Source: G965197555 sp965197555 (lineage in GTDB: Bacteria; Chloroflexota; Dehalococcoidia; Lucifugimonadales; UBA3495). From it: 64,000 bases of DNA. Made by a program: the position numbers and the translations under genes. The stretch spans positions 186,001 to 250,000 of the forward strand of contig OZ240213.1 in the NCBI GenBank assembly GCA_965197555.1, given 5' to 3'. This document shows, piece after piece, positions 27,473 to 35,152 of the stretch. The notes beneath the pieces are model-generated. The model did no database searches. It saw only the letters and a list, made by a program, of their open reading frames with translations, and was not told the origin of the DNA. How positions within the stretch are numbered: position 1 is the first letter of the stretch; each line of letters starts with the position of its first letter.

Positions 27473-27862
27473 CTAGTCGAAGCAATATTCAAGGGGTATA
27501 TTTGACCAATCTCCCTTTTCTGGCTGGGGCAGGGCGACCGGAAATTCGGGGAGCTTAACAGTGGGATGACCCAGGTCTGCATGTCCAACGGTCTTCTCAT
27601 TGAGACTGGGCATGGGCGGCGGATCGACCGGGTCGGGTCGTGAAGGCATATCCCCAGTGGCCTCCGCGACAAAGCCTACACAGTGATTCCTTTTGTCCCA
27701 CAAAACTCCGTTTTCAAACCAACCCGCATCAGAGCCGTCGATGCCATAGGTATTGACGCCATTGCGCCAGCCCAGAGTTTCAGTGCCACTCTTATCCAAG
27801 AAGCGGTTTTCATCTACTATTATCTGCGGACGCCCCCGCCGGTCATATACCCAATCTGCCAT
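27473..27862 (-). CDS. 4-fold beta flower-like protein
   Basis: A 129-residue protein with repeated short segments of the 4-fold beta flower type: MADWVYDRRGRPQIIVDENR, DAGWFENGVLWDKRNHCVGF, plus a proline-rich linker and short C-terminal tail. The pattern of Gly-Trp-Phe-x-x-Gly and Asp-x-x-Gly is what I associate with that fold. Its role is unknown. It has no partner gene in operon distance; the toxin-antitoxin promoter lies about 280 nt away and points the other way. Confidence 0.6.
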   Translation of the reverse strand: MADWVYDRRGRPQIIVDENRFLDKSGTETLGWRNGVNTYGIDGSDAGWFENGVLWDKRNHCVGFVAEATGDMPSRPDPVDPPPMPSLNEKTVGHADLGHPTVKLPEFPVALPQPEKGDWSNIPLEYCFD

Positions 27863-28141
27863 CTCTCGACCTCAACTTAAGCTGTGATGTCTCCAATAGT
27901 AAACGATCTCTCGTCGCCTATTGGCGGTAATTTGGAGTGTGAGCCCTTCACGTCCTTGTGTCCGGCATATCTCGAATAGCCTCATAGCACGAGAGCGATT
28001 TAGCTCACTCTGCAAGTAACAATATACATTGTCAGCGGCCAGGTTTGAATATCTATAGTGGATCAGCCCCTTTCTAAGGTCGATAGACCATTAACATTAC
28101 TTGTCAGCGGTTGCCTTCGTCAACCTTTGTCATGACGTCTC
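27863..28141. other. Intergenic region, no gene seen
   Basis: AT-richer than its surroundings with no convincing reading frame; it serves as the divergent spacer between the beta-flower protein and the toxin-antitoxin operon. Confidence 0.5.
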
Positions 28142-28170
28142 TTGATCGTTTGCTCTCACTACCCTATAAT
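28142..28170 (+). promoter_or_regulatory. sigma70-type promoter of the toxin-antitoxin operon
   Basis: TTGATC and a consensus TATAAT are separated by exactly 17 bp. Transcription would start near 28177, 24 nt before the antitoxin ATG at 28201, which excludes the longer frame opening at 28111. Confidence 0.65.
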
Positions 28171-28200
28171 GAAGGCTCAATTGCAAGGGGGCAATACGTC

Positions 28201-28428
28201 ATGGTCGTGCTACGAGAGAAATTCTCCAGCCAAGCGTCGCCGAATTTGCTATCGGCTTTGCGGGAGATTGCCCGAGAAGAAGGCCGCCATTTCCAGGCCG
28301 TTCTCGAAGATGCCATGAGCAGCTACATAGAGGCCAGGGAACAACAGAAGGTCCGGCCGCAGGTTATCGCCCACTACAGGGCTAGCCTCGAGAGAAACCG
28401 GAAGCTCTATGAACTGTTGGCCCAGTGA
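28201..28428 (+). CDS. Ribbon-helix-helix-like antitoxin
   Basis: A 75-residue protein. LLSALREIAREEGRHFQAVL followed by EDAMSSYIEAR looks like the two helices of a ribbon-helix-helix antitoxin. The C-terminal part (HYRASLERNRKLYELLAQ) probably wraps the toxin. ATG 28201 has AAGGGGG nine nt upstream. It overlaps the toxin gene by 4 nt (GTGA), typical of co-translated toxin-antitoxin pairs. It probably represses its own promoter through the N-terminal domain. Canonical Doc partners are Phd-like, so this pairing differs. Confidence 0.75.
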   Translation: MVVLREKFSSQASPNLLSALREIAREEGRHFQAVLEDAMSSYIEAREQQKVRPQVIAHYRASLERNRKLYELLAQ

Positions 28429-28814
28429 GCAGCACATTCCTGACCATAGAAGAGGTCATCGCCATTCATGACGATCTTATCGCCCAGTTCGGAGGGCCTA
28501 CGGAGGTGCGCGATATGGGAGCGTTGCAATCCGCGCTTCTACGCCCGCAGATGGGCTATTATGCCGACTTGCTAGAAGAGGCCGCCGCTCTGATGGAAAG
28601 CCTCGCCATGAACCATCCCTTCTTGGATGGCAACAAGCGTACGGCTCTCGCTGTCACCGATACCTTCCTACGCCTGAACGGCAGCTACATCGAATGCGAG
28701 AGCCTGGAGGCTCATGACCAATTAATGGTGCTGTTCACAACCAACTCCTTCCGCTTCGCGGAACTTCTTTCATGGCTCGAGGAGAAGGTCCAGCCACTTC
28801 CGGGGGTTGGATAG
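28425..28814 (+). CDS. doc: Doc-type (Fic-fold) toxin
   Basis: A 129-residue Fic/Doc-fold protein with the active-site motif HPFLDGNKR at residues 64-72; the Lys in NKR is the mark of Doc-type kinases rather than AMP-transferring Fic enzymes. Doc phosphorylates EF-Tu and stops translation. TIEEVIAIHDDLIAQFGG and RDMGALQSALLRPQM are conserved in death-on-curing proteins. The GTG start overlaps the antitoxin stop. It is probably silenced by the upstream antitoxin. Confidence 0.88.
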   Translation: MSSTFLTIEEVIAIHDDLIAQFGGPTEVRDMGALQSALLRPQMGYYADLLEEAAALMESLAMNHPFLDGNKRTALAVTDTFLRLNGSYIECESLEAHDQLMVLFTTNSFRFAELLSWLEEKVQPLPGVG

Positions 28815-28994
28815 CCTCACCTACGGAGGGAACTGAGTCTGTTCGTGGCAAGTGCTTGATAGTAACCAGAAGACCAGGAAACTGGGAAGTCTTGTCAGCC
28901 AAACGTTAAATCTCTGCCCCTTCCTCTCTAGCACCCAATTTTCCTTGCTCCTGCCACGGACATTGGACTGGGCCAGCACCAGCGCAGGCTAGGA

Positions 28995-30449
28995 TCAGTC
29001 TTCCAGGTCCAAGAACTGGCGGACCTTCTGCTTGAAGGGCTCCTTATCGTAGTTGTTGTATAAAGTGAGGGAGTTTCGCACCGGGTTGCCGCCGAACATC
29101 CGCTCGTACAGCACTTGCCTGCCGCTGAAGGCGCTGCAGGACACGTCCCAGGCCAAGTGGAACAACTTGGACCGGTCACGCGCGTTGGTTGTGTCAGTTG
29201 CGAAGTACCGGTCTATTTCCGAGGCGATCGGAGCGTCGAAGTCGGCCTCGGCAGGGAGGGCCATTAGGTTACCCGTGCCCAGTAACTGGATGATCTCCAC
29301 CATCCTGGGGAAGATGGACCTGCCGAATAATGTCCGACCCGCCCGGAGGGAGTTTATCTCGGGGCACATCATTCCCCACTGGTTAAGGGCAGCGTCCGCT
29401 TCGGCGGCGCGCAGGCAGGCTTTCAGAACGTCCCGTTGGGTGATCAGCTCAGCTACCTGCTCCTGCACGTGGGGTATAGTGCCCGACCCTAAGGTCTCCA
29501 CGATAAGGTCCGCAAGTCCCATAATGAACTCCGCCTTTACCAGGCAGCGGTTCAGGATTTGGTGCCCGGTGTGGGAGTCAGATTGGGTGCCCGCGGCATA
29601 GCCATTACATAGCTCCACATCGCCCAGCAGGAAGACCCGCTCCCAGGGCACCAGCACGTTGTCGAAAAACACCACGGAGTCCATCTCCTCGAAGCGGGAG
29701 CCCAAAGGGTGGTTGAAATGGGAGCGGCCCAGGTCGAAGCTCTCTCGGCAAAGAAACTTCACCCCAGGCGTATCGCAAGGGATGGAAAAGGAGAACGACT
29801 GGCGCTGGGCTTCCTCATCTAAGCGATGACTGGCAACGGGGTAGATAGCGATCTCGTCGGAGATTGGCCCGAGAGTGGCCAGGGTCCGGCTACCCTTGAC
29901 CACGATGCCGGCATCCGTCTCCTTGACCAAAGTCAGGGCAACCTCATCACTCAGAGTGTCGGTGGGGCCGGTATTGCGCCGACGCTGCAGGTTCACCAGA
30001 GCGTGGGTGAGGGTCACATCGTTTTCGCGGATGAACTCGTGGTAGTCGATGACATTCTGCTTAAACTCGGGCCGGTCTTGAGCAAAGTAGTCGGCCGACC
30101 CGGCCCAAGAGGAAAAGATGGTGTTCATGAAATCGGGAGAGCGGCCCATCATGCCGCAACTGGCCCAAGCCCAACGGGACATCATCTCTCGTTTTCGCAC
30201 CAAGTCTTCGATGGTCAGGGGGACCAGGTAGGACAGACCCACCGGTTCGCCGGTGGTGGGAGAAGCGAAGGTCATCTCCTCACGTAAAGACGAGTCGTGT
30301 TGCATGTCGTAGAGGGCGGCCACTGACCGTACGCCGTTGCGCAGTGCCGGATGGGCGGTCACATCATTCACACGCTCCCCGTCGATCCAGACCTCTCGGG
30401 GACGGTCCTTGAGACCTTTGATATATTCCGTTCCGGTACGAACTGGCAT
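28995..30449 (-). CDS. 4-hydroxyphenylacetate 3-monooxygenase (HpaB) family protein
   Basis: A 484-residue flavin-dependent monooxygenase with the acyl-CoA-dehydrogenase-like fold. MPVRTGTEYIKGLKDRPREV is the classic HpaB N terminus. Further blocks are GVKFLCRESFDLGRSHFNHP and SVVFFDNVLVPWERVFLLGD. The family hydroxylates phenolic acids with FADH2 supplied by a separate reductase, which is not visible nearby. 4-Hydroxybutyryl-CoA dehydratase is a relative. ATG 30449 has GGAGGGA upstream; the frame is open to 30533. It is monocistronic. Confidence 0.9.
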   Translation of the reverse strand: MPVRTGTEYIKGLKDRPREVWIDGERVNDVTAHPALRNGVRSVAALYDMQHDSSLREEMTFASPTTGEPVGLSYLVPLTIEDLVRKREMMSRWAWASCGMMGRSPDFMNTIFSSWAGSADYFAQDRPEFKQNVIDYHEFIRENDVTLTHALVNLQRRRNTGPTDTLSDEVALTLVKETDAGIVVKGSRTLATLGPISDEIAIYPVASHRLDEEAQRQSFSFSIPCDTPGVKFLCRESFDLGRSHFNHPLGSRFEEMDSVVFFDNVLVPWERVFLLGDVELCNGYAAGTQSDSHTGHQILNRCLVKAEFIMGLADLIVETLGSGTIPHVQEQVAELITQRDVLKACLRAAEADAALNQWGMMCPEINSLRAGRTLFGRSIFPRMVEIIQLLGTGNLMALPAEADFDAPIASEIDRYFATDTTNARDRSKLFHLAWDVSCSAFSGRQVLYERMFGGNPVRNSLTLYNNYDKEPFKQKVRQFLDLED

Positions 30450-30739
30450 CGCTGTTCCCTCCAAAGGCAGGCGGCATAAGGCGCCGGCCCACCGGCTCCT
30501 CAAGAATATCTTCCCGTCTGAACGCCCTGTCAAGAGAGGACATAGGTGGCCTTGATTTCACATAGACGCATCTCAATCTCAACTCAATGGCTAATCTGTA
30601 GGCACACAAACGTGCCGGATGCCTTCTTGAGACCGCTTGCGCCGCTTGGGCGTCTGAGCAACTTCAACATACGGGTAGGGATATTCGGCGCAGTGGGGCG
30701 TGAGCTGGCGGCTTGGGAGTCGCGCAAACATAGCTATCG

Positions 30740-31203
30740 TTGACAAGCGACCAAGGGAACCCAAGGTCCCGTCATGATGGATTTCCTTGGTCGGGCCAGC
30801 GCCGGATAATTTCCTATCGAGTTCACGATTCTGGCAGCTTGAGGGATAAGCGGATCGTCGCGGACAAAATCGTAGCTAAGGATTGGGACCACAGCCCCAA
30901 TGGACTTACCAACGCCGGTGAATACATATACGCCAGCATCGGACACCCTCAACGGAATTGGGCTCTGACACATCTACGTCGCCAGAGCCAAAGGATTTGC
31001 CTCCAAGGGACCTAGGACTCATCTGATGGGAGTAAATGCGCGCTTTCGTCCTCCGGATGATCAAGTTGAGGCCTTAGCGACTGGCTGTCGCAATATCTAC
31101 GGAATCTCAATTGGTCCTGACAAGACCATCTATAGAGCCGATAACGATGCTGACGATTACGCGGGCCCTGAAAGGACGCCGGGAAGTGTGAGAGGCACCT
31201 AAT
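30740..31203 (+). pseudogene. Decayed sugar-dehydrogenase-like (PQQ/GSDH type) fragment
   Basis: Two frames give one coherent protein fragment. Up to about 30960 the frame reads RIISYRVHDSGSLRDKRIVA and HSPNGLTNAGEYIYASIGHP. From 31027 another frame reads MGVNARFRPPDDQVEALATG then CRNIYGISIGPDKTIYRADN up to a TAA at 31201. The GCRN-iYGisiGPD-iYxaDND pattern is that of soluble glucose/sorbosone dehydrogenase-like propellers. There is at least one frameshift and no N- or C-terminal remainder. Confidence 0.55.
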
Positions 31204-31320
31204 TTGGTCTTGATTGGCCAATTAAGCGCACGCGGCTGTTGTTGAGTGGGCCCGGCCGGTTCACCCACTCTAACAGACCATTGATCCACTCTTAGTCCTA
31301 TAAGGTTGGGACCGCAGGCT

Positions 31321-31769
31321 TTAGCCGCCTACCTGCACCTGTAACTGCCTGGCCCTCTTGGCTTCGGCCTTGGGGACGGTAATGGTCAGCACTCCGTGTT
31401 CATAGTGGGGTTGTACCTTTTCAGGGTCCACCGAGTCGGGCAGACGCAACGCCCGGTGGAAAGAACCCGTCCGGCGCTCCCGCATCAGGTAGGCGGCGTC
31501 ACCTTCCAGGTGCTGCTCGGCGGTGTGTCCCCTGATGGTCAGCACGTTGTCTTCCACGGATACTTGGATGTCCTCGGGCGAGACACCGGGCATGGAGGCG
31601 CGATCAGGGTGTCTTCCCCTTTTCGAAGGATGTCCAAGGGAACAGCCCATGCCTCGATATTGGGGCTGTCCGCAGTTGCGCTGGGACTGTTCCCCAGCCT
31701 GCGCCACATCCGGTCCATGGTGTCCTGCATCTGCCGTAGGTCACTGAAGGGCCCCCTTCGCTGCATCAT
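31321..31769 (-). pseudogene. Hsp20/alpha-crystallin small heat-shock protein, frameshifted
   Basis: The N-terminal part lies in one frame from ATG 31769 (MMQRRGPFSDLRQMQDTMDR, EAWAVPLDILRKGEDTLI). The alpha-crystallin domain continues in another frame from about 31600 (RASMPGVSPEDIQVSVEDN, VLTIRGH, GVLTITVPKAEAKRARQL). Adding one base near 31605 would restore a continuous ~148-residue Hsp20 (GEDTLI-RASMPGV). It could be a true pseudogene or a single-base sequence error. It follows the small VPC-motif gene at 31836-32027 by 66 nt, downstream of an HspR-like operator. Confidence 0.75.
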
Positions 31770-31835
31770 CGGTCTTCCTCCATCCTATTGCTATCTATGT
31801 ATAGTGAGTAGGGCCAGTCGATGGCCCTCCGAACA

Positions 31836-32027
31836 TTAAAATGAGTAGTATCGAACGCCGGCGCAGGGTACGCTGTAAAACCAATGACGTACTTCGGGCC
31901 GGTCGGCCGCCTGCGATTGCTCAGCTTCTTCCAGAATGGCCTCCATTTCCCGGGTCACCGTGGCATTGGGTCCAATGTCGGCGATGTCTGGCTGCTGATG
32001 CTGGTCCAAAATCTTTACTGCGTCCAT
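31836..32027 (-). CDS. Small VPC-motif protein
   Basis: A 63-residue protein of unknown function. The acidic helical part (EMEAILEEAEQSQAADRPEV) is followed by HWFYSVPCAGVRYYSF at the C terminus. The same Trp-aromatic-Tyr-x-VPC-x-GV-basic-YY-x-Phe segment occurs in the unrelated-looking small protein at 63269-63460. ATG 32027 has GGGAGG nine nt upstream. It is the first gene after a promoter with an HspR-like operator and precedes the Hsp20 gene, so heat-stress control is likely. Confidence 0.65.
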   Translation of the reverse strand: MDAVKILDQHQQPDIADIGPNATVTREMEAILEEAEQSQAADRPEVRHWFYSVPCAGVRYYSF

Positions 32028-32058
32028 ATCATGGCCTCCCTTCAAGTAATACGATGCG

Positions 32059-32088
32059 AGTATAATACCTGATACATAGTATATCAAG
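32059..32088 (-). promoter_or_regulatory. Promoter with HAIR-like operator for the small VPC protein/Hsp20 operon
   Basis: On the minus strand TTGATA (at 32087-32082) and TATACT (at 32064-32059) are 17 bp apart. The inverted repeat CTTGATA-N7-TATCAGG at 32088-32068 overlaps the -35 box. Known HspR operators (HAIR) are CTTGAGT-N7-ACTCAAG, so spacing and outer bases agree. The divergent gene encodes an HspR-like regulator. Confidence 0.65.
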
Positions 32089-32124
32089 TCCATGCCTATT
32101 GATAGAGACTATTCAGATACGCCG

Positions 32125-32154
32125 TTGACAACCAGCTTTCGAAGAGTGTATAAG
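32125..32154 (+). promoter_or_regulatory. Promoter of the MerR/HspR-like regulator gene
   Basis: TTGACA and TATAAG are 18 bp apart. Transcription would start near 32161, only a few bases before ATG 32165, so the mRNA may be nearly leaderless. Confidence 0.55.
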
Positions 32155-32164
32155 CGTAGGTGAA

Positions 32165-32641
32165 ATGAGACAAACACAGGGCATCTATTTGATCAGCATG
32201 GTTGCGGAGACCCTGGACATGCATCCGCAAACGCTGCGCAAGTACGAGCGGGCAGGTTTCATCGAACCGTTGCGAATGGGGGCGCTGCGCACCTACTCCG
32301 ACGAAGACGTGGCCCGCCTAAGATTGATCAAGCACTTCGTTGAGGGCTTGGGGTTGAACCTTTCGGGCGTCCAAATGGCCCTCTCCTTCACCAACGAGCT
32401 TTTGGAGCTCCGAATGCGCCTCTCCTACGCTCCCGATCCTTCAAAGGCCGTGGCCGATTCCGTCCGGCAATTGGACGGCATGCTTGCAACCCTGGGTGTG
32501 CGAGTAGTGAAGCGCCCCGACAAAGGAGACGACGCTGGGCAAACGGCGCTGGGCGAAGGCGGGTTTAAAGTGAACCCCGGGGAGTCGATCGAGTTTAGCG
32601 CCGCGCCCAAAACACCGAAAGGAACTCAGGGGCGGCTGTAG
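32165..32641 (+). CDS. MerR-family regulator, HspR-like
   Basis: A 158-residue regulator. The N-terminal winged helix-turn-helix reads YLISMVAETLDMHPQTLRKY then ERAGFIEPLR, the pattern of HspR (heat-shock repressor of MerR type). LRTYSDEDVARLRLIKHFVE is the following helix. The C-terminal tail is acidic/glycine-rich and lacks metal-binding cysteines. It is divergent from the small VPC protein/Hsp20 operon, whose promoter carries a HAIR-like inverted repeat, so it probably represses that operon. Confidence 0.85.
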   Translation: MRQTQGIYLISMVAETLDMHPQTLRKYERAGFIEPLRMGALRTYSDEDVARLRLIKHFVEGLGLNLSGVQMALSFTNELLELRMRLSYAPDPSKAVADSVRQLDGMLATLGVRVVKRPDKGDDAGQTALGEGGFKVNPGESIEFSAAPKTPKGTQGRL

Positions 32642-33447
32642 GACTGAAGCTCCAATTTCCCCCGTCAGCCACGCTACGGTACCGGTAGCTATCCAACGTG
32701 CGTCGGCGCCTTCACCGGCTATACCACCTCATCGGAACCACAGACCCCCGTTGTCTCCGACGCCACTCGTCGGATCGGAAACACCGGGACCTCCAGAAAC
32801 GTCTGGACGTCCCGGCGCCGTTGCCACCTTCCTGGCTCAATCCTACCGCGCACGGGGAGCGCATTTTTTGGTGTTTATTGGATTAGGCGTACCACCTCTG
32901 AGATGGGGGACTATGGATACCCGCCAACCGGAGGTCGGCTGTTCGAGTCCGTTCGTTGGTTCCACACTTCTTCCAGTCTGTAGACCGGTTACAGTATCGG
33001 CCTTCAGGCCCCCCTGACCACGAATTGCCACCAACCCGGCAACTTTCGGCGAAGCGAAGCTCTACTGCGTCCCGTAAAGCTTGCACGACCTGATCGGGTC
33101 GTTCATGTCCAGCACGGGTTAGAATCAACCGGCCTAACGTGGAGAGACGACCATAGGAATCTGGCAGGCCGTGTCCTCCTAGCGAACACTCTGTACTCGT
33201 TCAGCGTGAAGGGGACCTCATTCCGGATTCTGCTCACTCGGTCGAATGGTCCCTTCTCTTCGCACCCACGAAGCTATCTGTCCCACATCTTTCTGCGGGA
33301 GTTCACTTGGCAGCGGCAATGGGTATCGTTCTGTGCAGGTAGAGGAAACCGGCGGTGGAGGTTATCATATTGCATTAGGCGGGGGAGGGAATGTGGCGTG
33401 GACGACAAGCGAATATAGCAAACAACCGGGACAAGGAGGAATGACCG
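32642..33447. other. Non-coding stretch with a tRNA-like 3' end
   Basis: About 0.8 kb without a credible gene. At 32930-32964 the plus strand reads like a tRNA variable loop, T arm and CCA end (GGAGGTC, loop TTCGAGT, then GGTTCCA). The T stem has a mismatch and wobble pairs, and no matching acceptor 5' strand, D arm or clean anticodon arm was found. It may be a decayed tRNA. Confidence 0.35.
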
Positions 33448-33882
33448 ATGACCGAGTATATCCCGTCACCCACCCAGTGGGTGCGCGATCAAGTGGAACT
33501 TTACGAAGGCAGCGGCGGCACAGAAGGCACGGAACTGCGGGACACCGGATTGCCCGTGATAATCGTAACCAACCGGGGCAACAAGACTGGGGCCATCCGC
33601 AAGACGCCGCTGATGCGAGTGAAGGACGGCGACAATTACGTGCTAGTCGCCTCCCGGGGCGGCGCGCCGACCAACCCGGTATGGGTGTATAACCTGCGCG
33701 CTGACGGCAACGTGGAGATCCGGGATGAGGCAGAGGTGTCAGCCATGCGTGTCCGGGAAGTCACAGACTCGGACGAGCGGGCGCGGCTCTGGGCGGCAGC
33801 AGTGGCGGCGTTCCCTCCTTACGAAGAGTACCAGGACCGGACGTCTCGTACCATCCCGGTGTTCGTGGCCGAGCCCGTGTAA
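33448..33882 (+). CDS. Nitroreductase-family deazaflavin (F420)-dependent oxidoreductase
   Basis: A 144-residue Ddn-like split-barrel protein. VIIVTNRGNKTGAIRKTPLM is the F420-binding signature, followed by YVLVASRGGAPTNPVW (the phosphate and deazaflavin contacts) and the AFPPYEEYQDRTSRTIPVF block. Family enzymes reduce small molecules with F420H2. GGAGGAATGACCG precedes the ATG. Its presence suggests the organism makes or imports F420, although no F420 biosynthesis gene is in the window. Confidence 0.9.
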   Translation: MTEYIPSPTQWVRDQVELYEGSGGTEGTELRDTGLPVIIVTNRGNKTGAIRKTPLMRVKDGDNYVLVASRGGAPTNPVWVYNLRADGNVEIRDEAEVSAMRVREVTDSDERARLWAAAVAAFPPYEEYQDRTSRTIPVFVAEPV

Positions 33883-34175
33883 CCTTGCCATTGAAGAGGC
33901 TCGCCAAATGGTCCGATTCCTGGTTTGAATGTCTTATGTACAGGGCGTTCTAAATCGAAAGCTTTCAAAACATCTGCAACGACTCCGACTAGCTCACCGT
34001 GCCGCATAAAGAGCGTCATCCGGAGACGTCTCTGTCAGTTCACATCTTCGACGTATGCTAGGTCCTTGAGACATGGGGGTTCCTGCAAGCTTTCTACGCA
34101 ACACATACACCATGACACATTGTAGTCAACTATTGCAGGTTGGTTCTGGAGGCGATCCACGCAGGCCGGAGAGTG
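33883..34175. other. Intergenic region, no gene seen
   Basis: No convincing reading frame on either strand. It ends at the partial tRNA repeat that bounds the 34-37 kb segment. Confidence 0.4.
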
Positions 34176-34219
34176 GTGGGCCCGGCAGGTGTCGAACCTG
34201 CACCTACTGGGTATGAACC
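34176..34219 (-). repeat. Copy of the 3' half of the tRNA(CAT) gene (possible attachment site)
   Basis: The first 26 nt on the plus strand are identical to 36969-36994, which is the acceptor 3' strand and T arm of the tRNA gene. The next 18 nt, through the anticodon loop, differ by one gap and three changes. No tRNA 5' half is present here. It lies in the same orientation as the tRNA, as expected for the displaced 3' end after integration into a tRNA. Confidence 0.75.
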
Positions 34220-34338
34220 AAGACCATCAAAACGGACTTTGGAGCCGTTTTCCCTACTTCGTGTCTGTCATGGGTGGGCAATTTGGTTCACTACAGCTCT
34301 TTAAAGTGAGTAAAGCGTGTCATGGAATGAAGAGAGCC

Positions 34339-34890
34339 CTACCCTCTTAAGAACCTCCTGAGTTTGCCCAGTGCGTGGTGTAGGGAGTCCTCAACGATCT
34401 TCGACAGGATGTCGGGTTGCTTCGCCCGCTGCTGGAACTCACTAACACCGTTGCCCCTGCGGTAATAATCGCTTCTTCGATGCCGGGAGAATCTATTCCT
34501 GTAGATTGAACGCACTTCGCGCGACGCCCTAGTTCGCTGGGTTTCATCTGCGAAGTCCTCTTGGTCTCTTGGAAATGAGGGTATGCTCCCGTCTGGAGGT
34601 AGTAGCGGTCCATAGCGATACCGAAACTCCCTGTCAGTCTGAATGCCCTTTCGCATGTTGCAGGGAGTACAGAGAAGTTGCAGATTAGCCGTTTCGTTAC
34701 TTCCGCCCCGGCTTAGTGGCCACTTATGGTCTACTTCTAGGTAGTCGATCCGATGGGCTCGACCGCAGTAATAGCACCTCCCCCGTTGCGCCTGGTACAA
34801 CGCTTTCTTGATTCCGCGAAATTGCAAGTTCTGCCTCCATTCACCCGGTTCACCCCGCAACGACAGTGAGTCTTCTAATGCACTCTCCAA
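34339..34890 (-). CDS. HNH endonuclease
   Basis: A 183-residue nuclease. The zinc-beta-beta-alpha HNH core covers residues 36-82: CYYC (Cys39, Cys42), VDHKWPLSRGGSN with Asp54-His55, then NLQLLCTPCNMRKG (Cys74, Cys77). This is a complete McrA/Cas9-like HNH with a structural zinc. The C-terminal ~100 residues are basic and unique. The gene could derive from a homing endonuclease, phage or restriction system. It is inside the tRNA-bounded segment, without a methylase. Confidence 0.85.
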   Translation of the reverse strand: MESALEDSLSLRGEPGEWRQNLQFRGIKKALYQAQRGRCYYCGRAHRIDYLEVDHKWPLSRGGSNETANLQLLCTPCNMRKGIQTDREFRYRYGPLLPPDGSIPSFPRDQEDFADETQRTRASREVRSIYRNRFSRHRRSDYYRRGNGVSEFQQRAKQPDILSKIVEDSLHHALGKLRRFLRG

Positions 34891-35152
34891 ATAGCCGTGA
34901 TGTGCGTCACATCCTGCTGGGCCACCGCGCCGGCCTCCTCTCCTGTGGCCTTTGGCTGTGGCTACCGCCTGATTCGCCCTTCTCCACCTATCCCATCGCG
35001 ACAGTGAGATTGGCTATCGTATCAGCGTTGCCCGTTGATCCTGCCCCATCCGCCTGGCTCATCTTCAACTTATTCACTTCAATGACCGACCACAAGAAGA
35101 TCAAGCGTTACTGTGCGCAAGTCTTCGGTCGGATTATTTCTTGACTGGCTAG

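Noticed and set aside
29826..30287. 153-codon plus-strand frame opposite the HpaB-family gene
   Set aside because: Shadow of a clear coding frame; no recognisable domain.
32751..33017. 88-codon frame in the non-coding stretch
   Set aside because: Odd composition and overlap with the tRNA-like segment; frames of this kind often arise from tRNA-like sequence.
33246..33692. Frame overlapping the start of the deazaflavin oxidoreductase gene
   Set aside because: The oxidoreductase frame carries the F420-binding signature; this one does not.
33819..34019. 66-codon minus-strand frame (MTLFMRHGELVGVVADVLKA...)
   Set aside because: It begins plausibly but ends in the antisense of the oxidoreductase gene; no family or ribosome-binding site strong enough to call it, though it may be a broken gene start.
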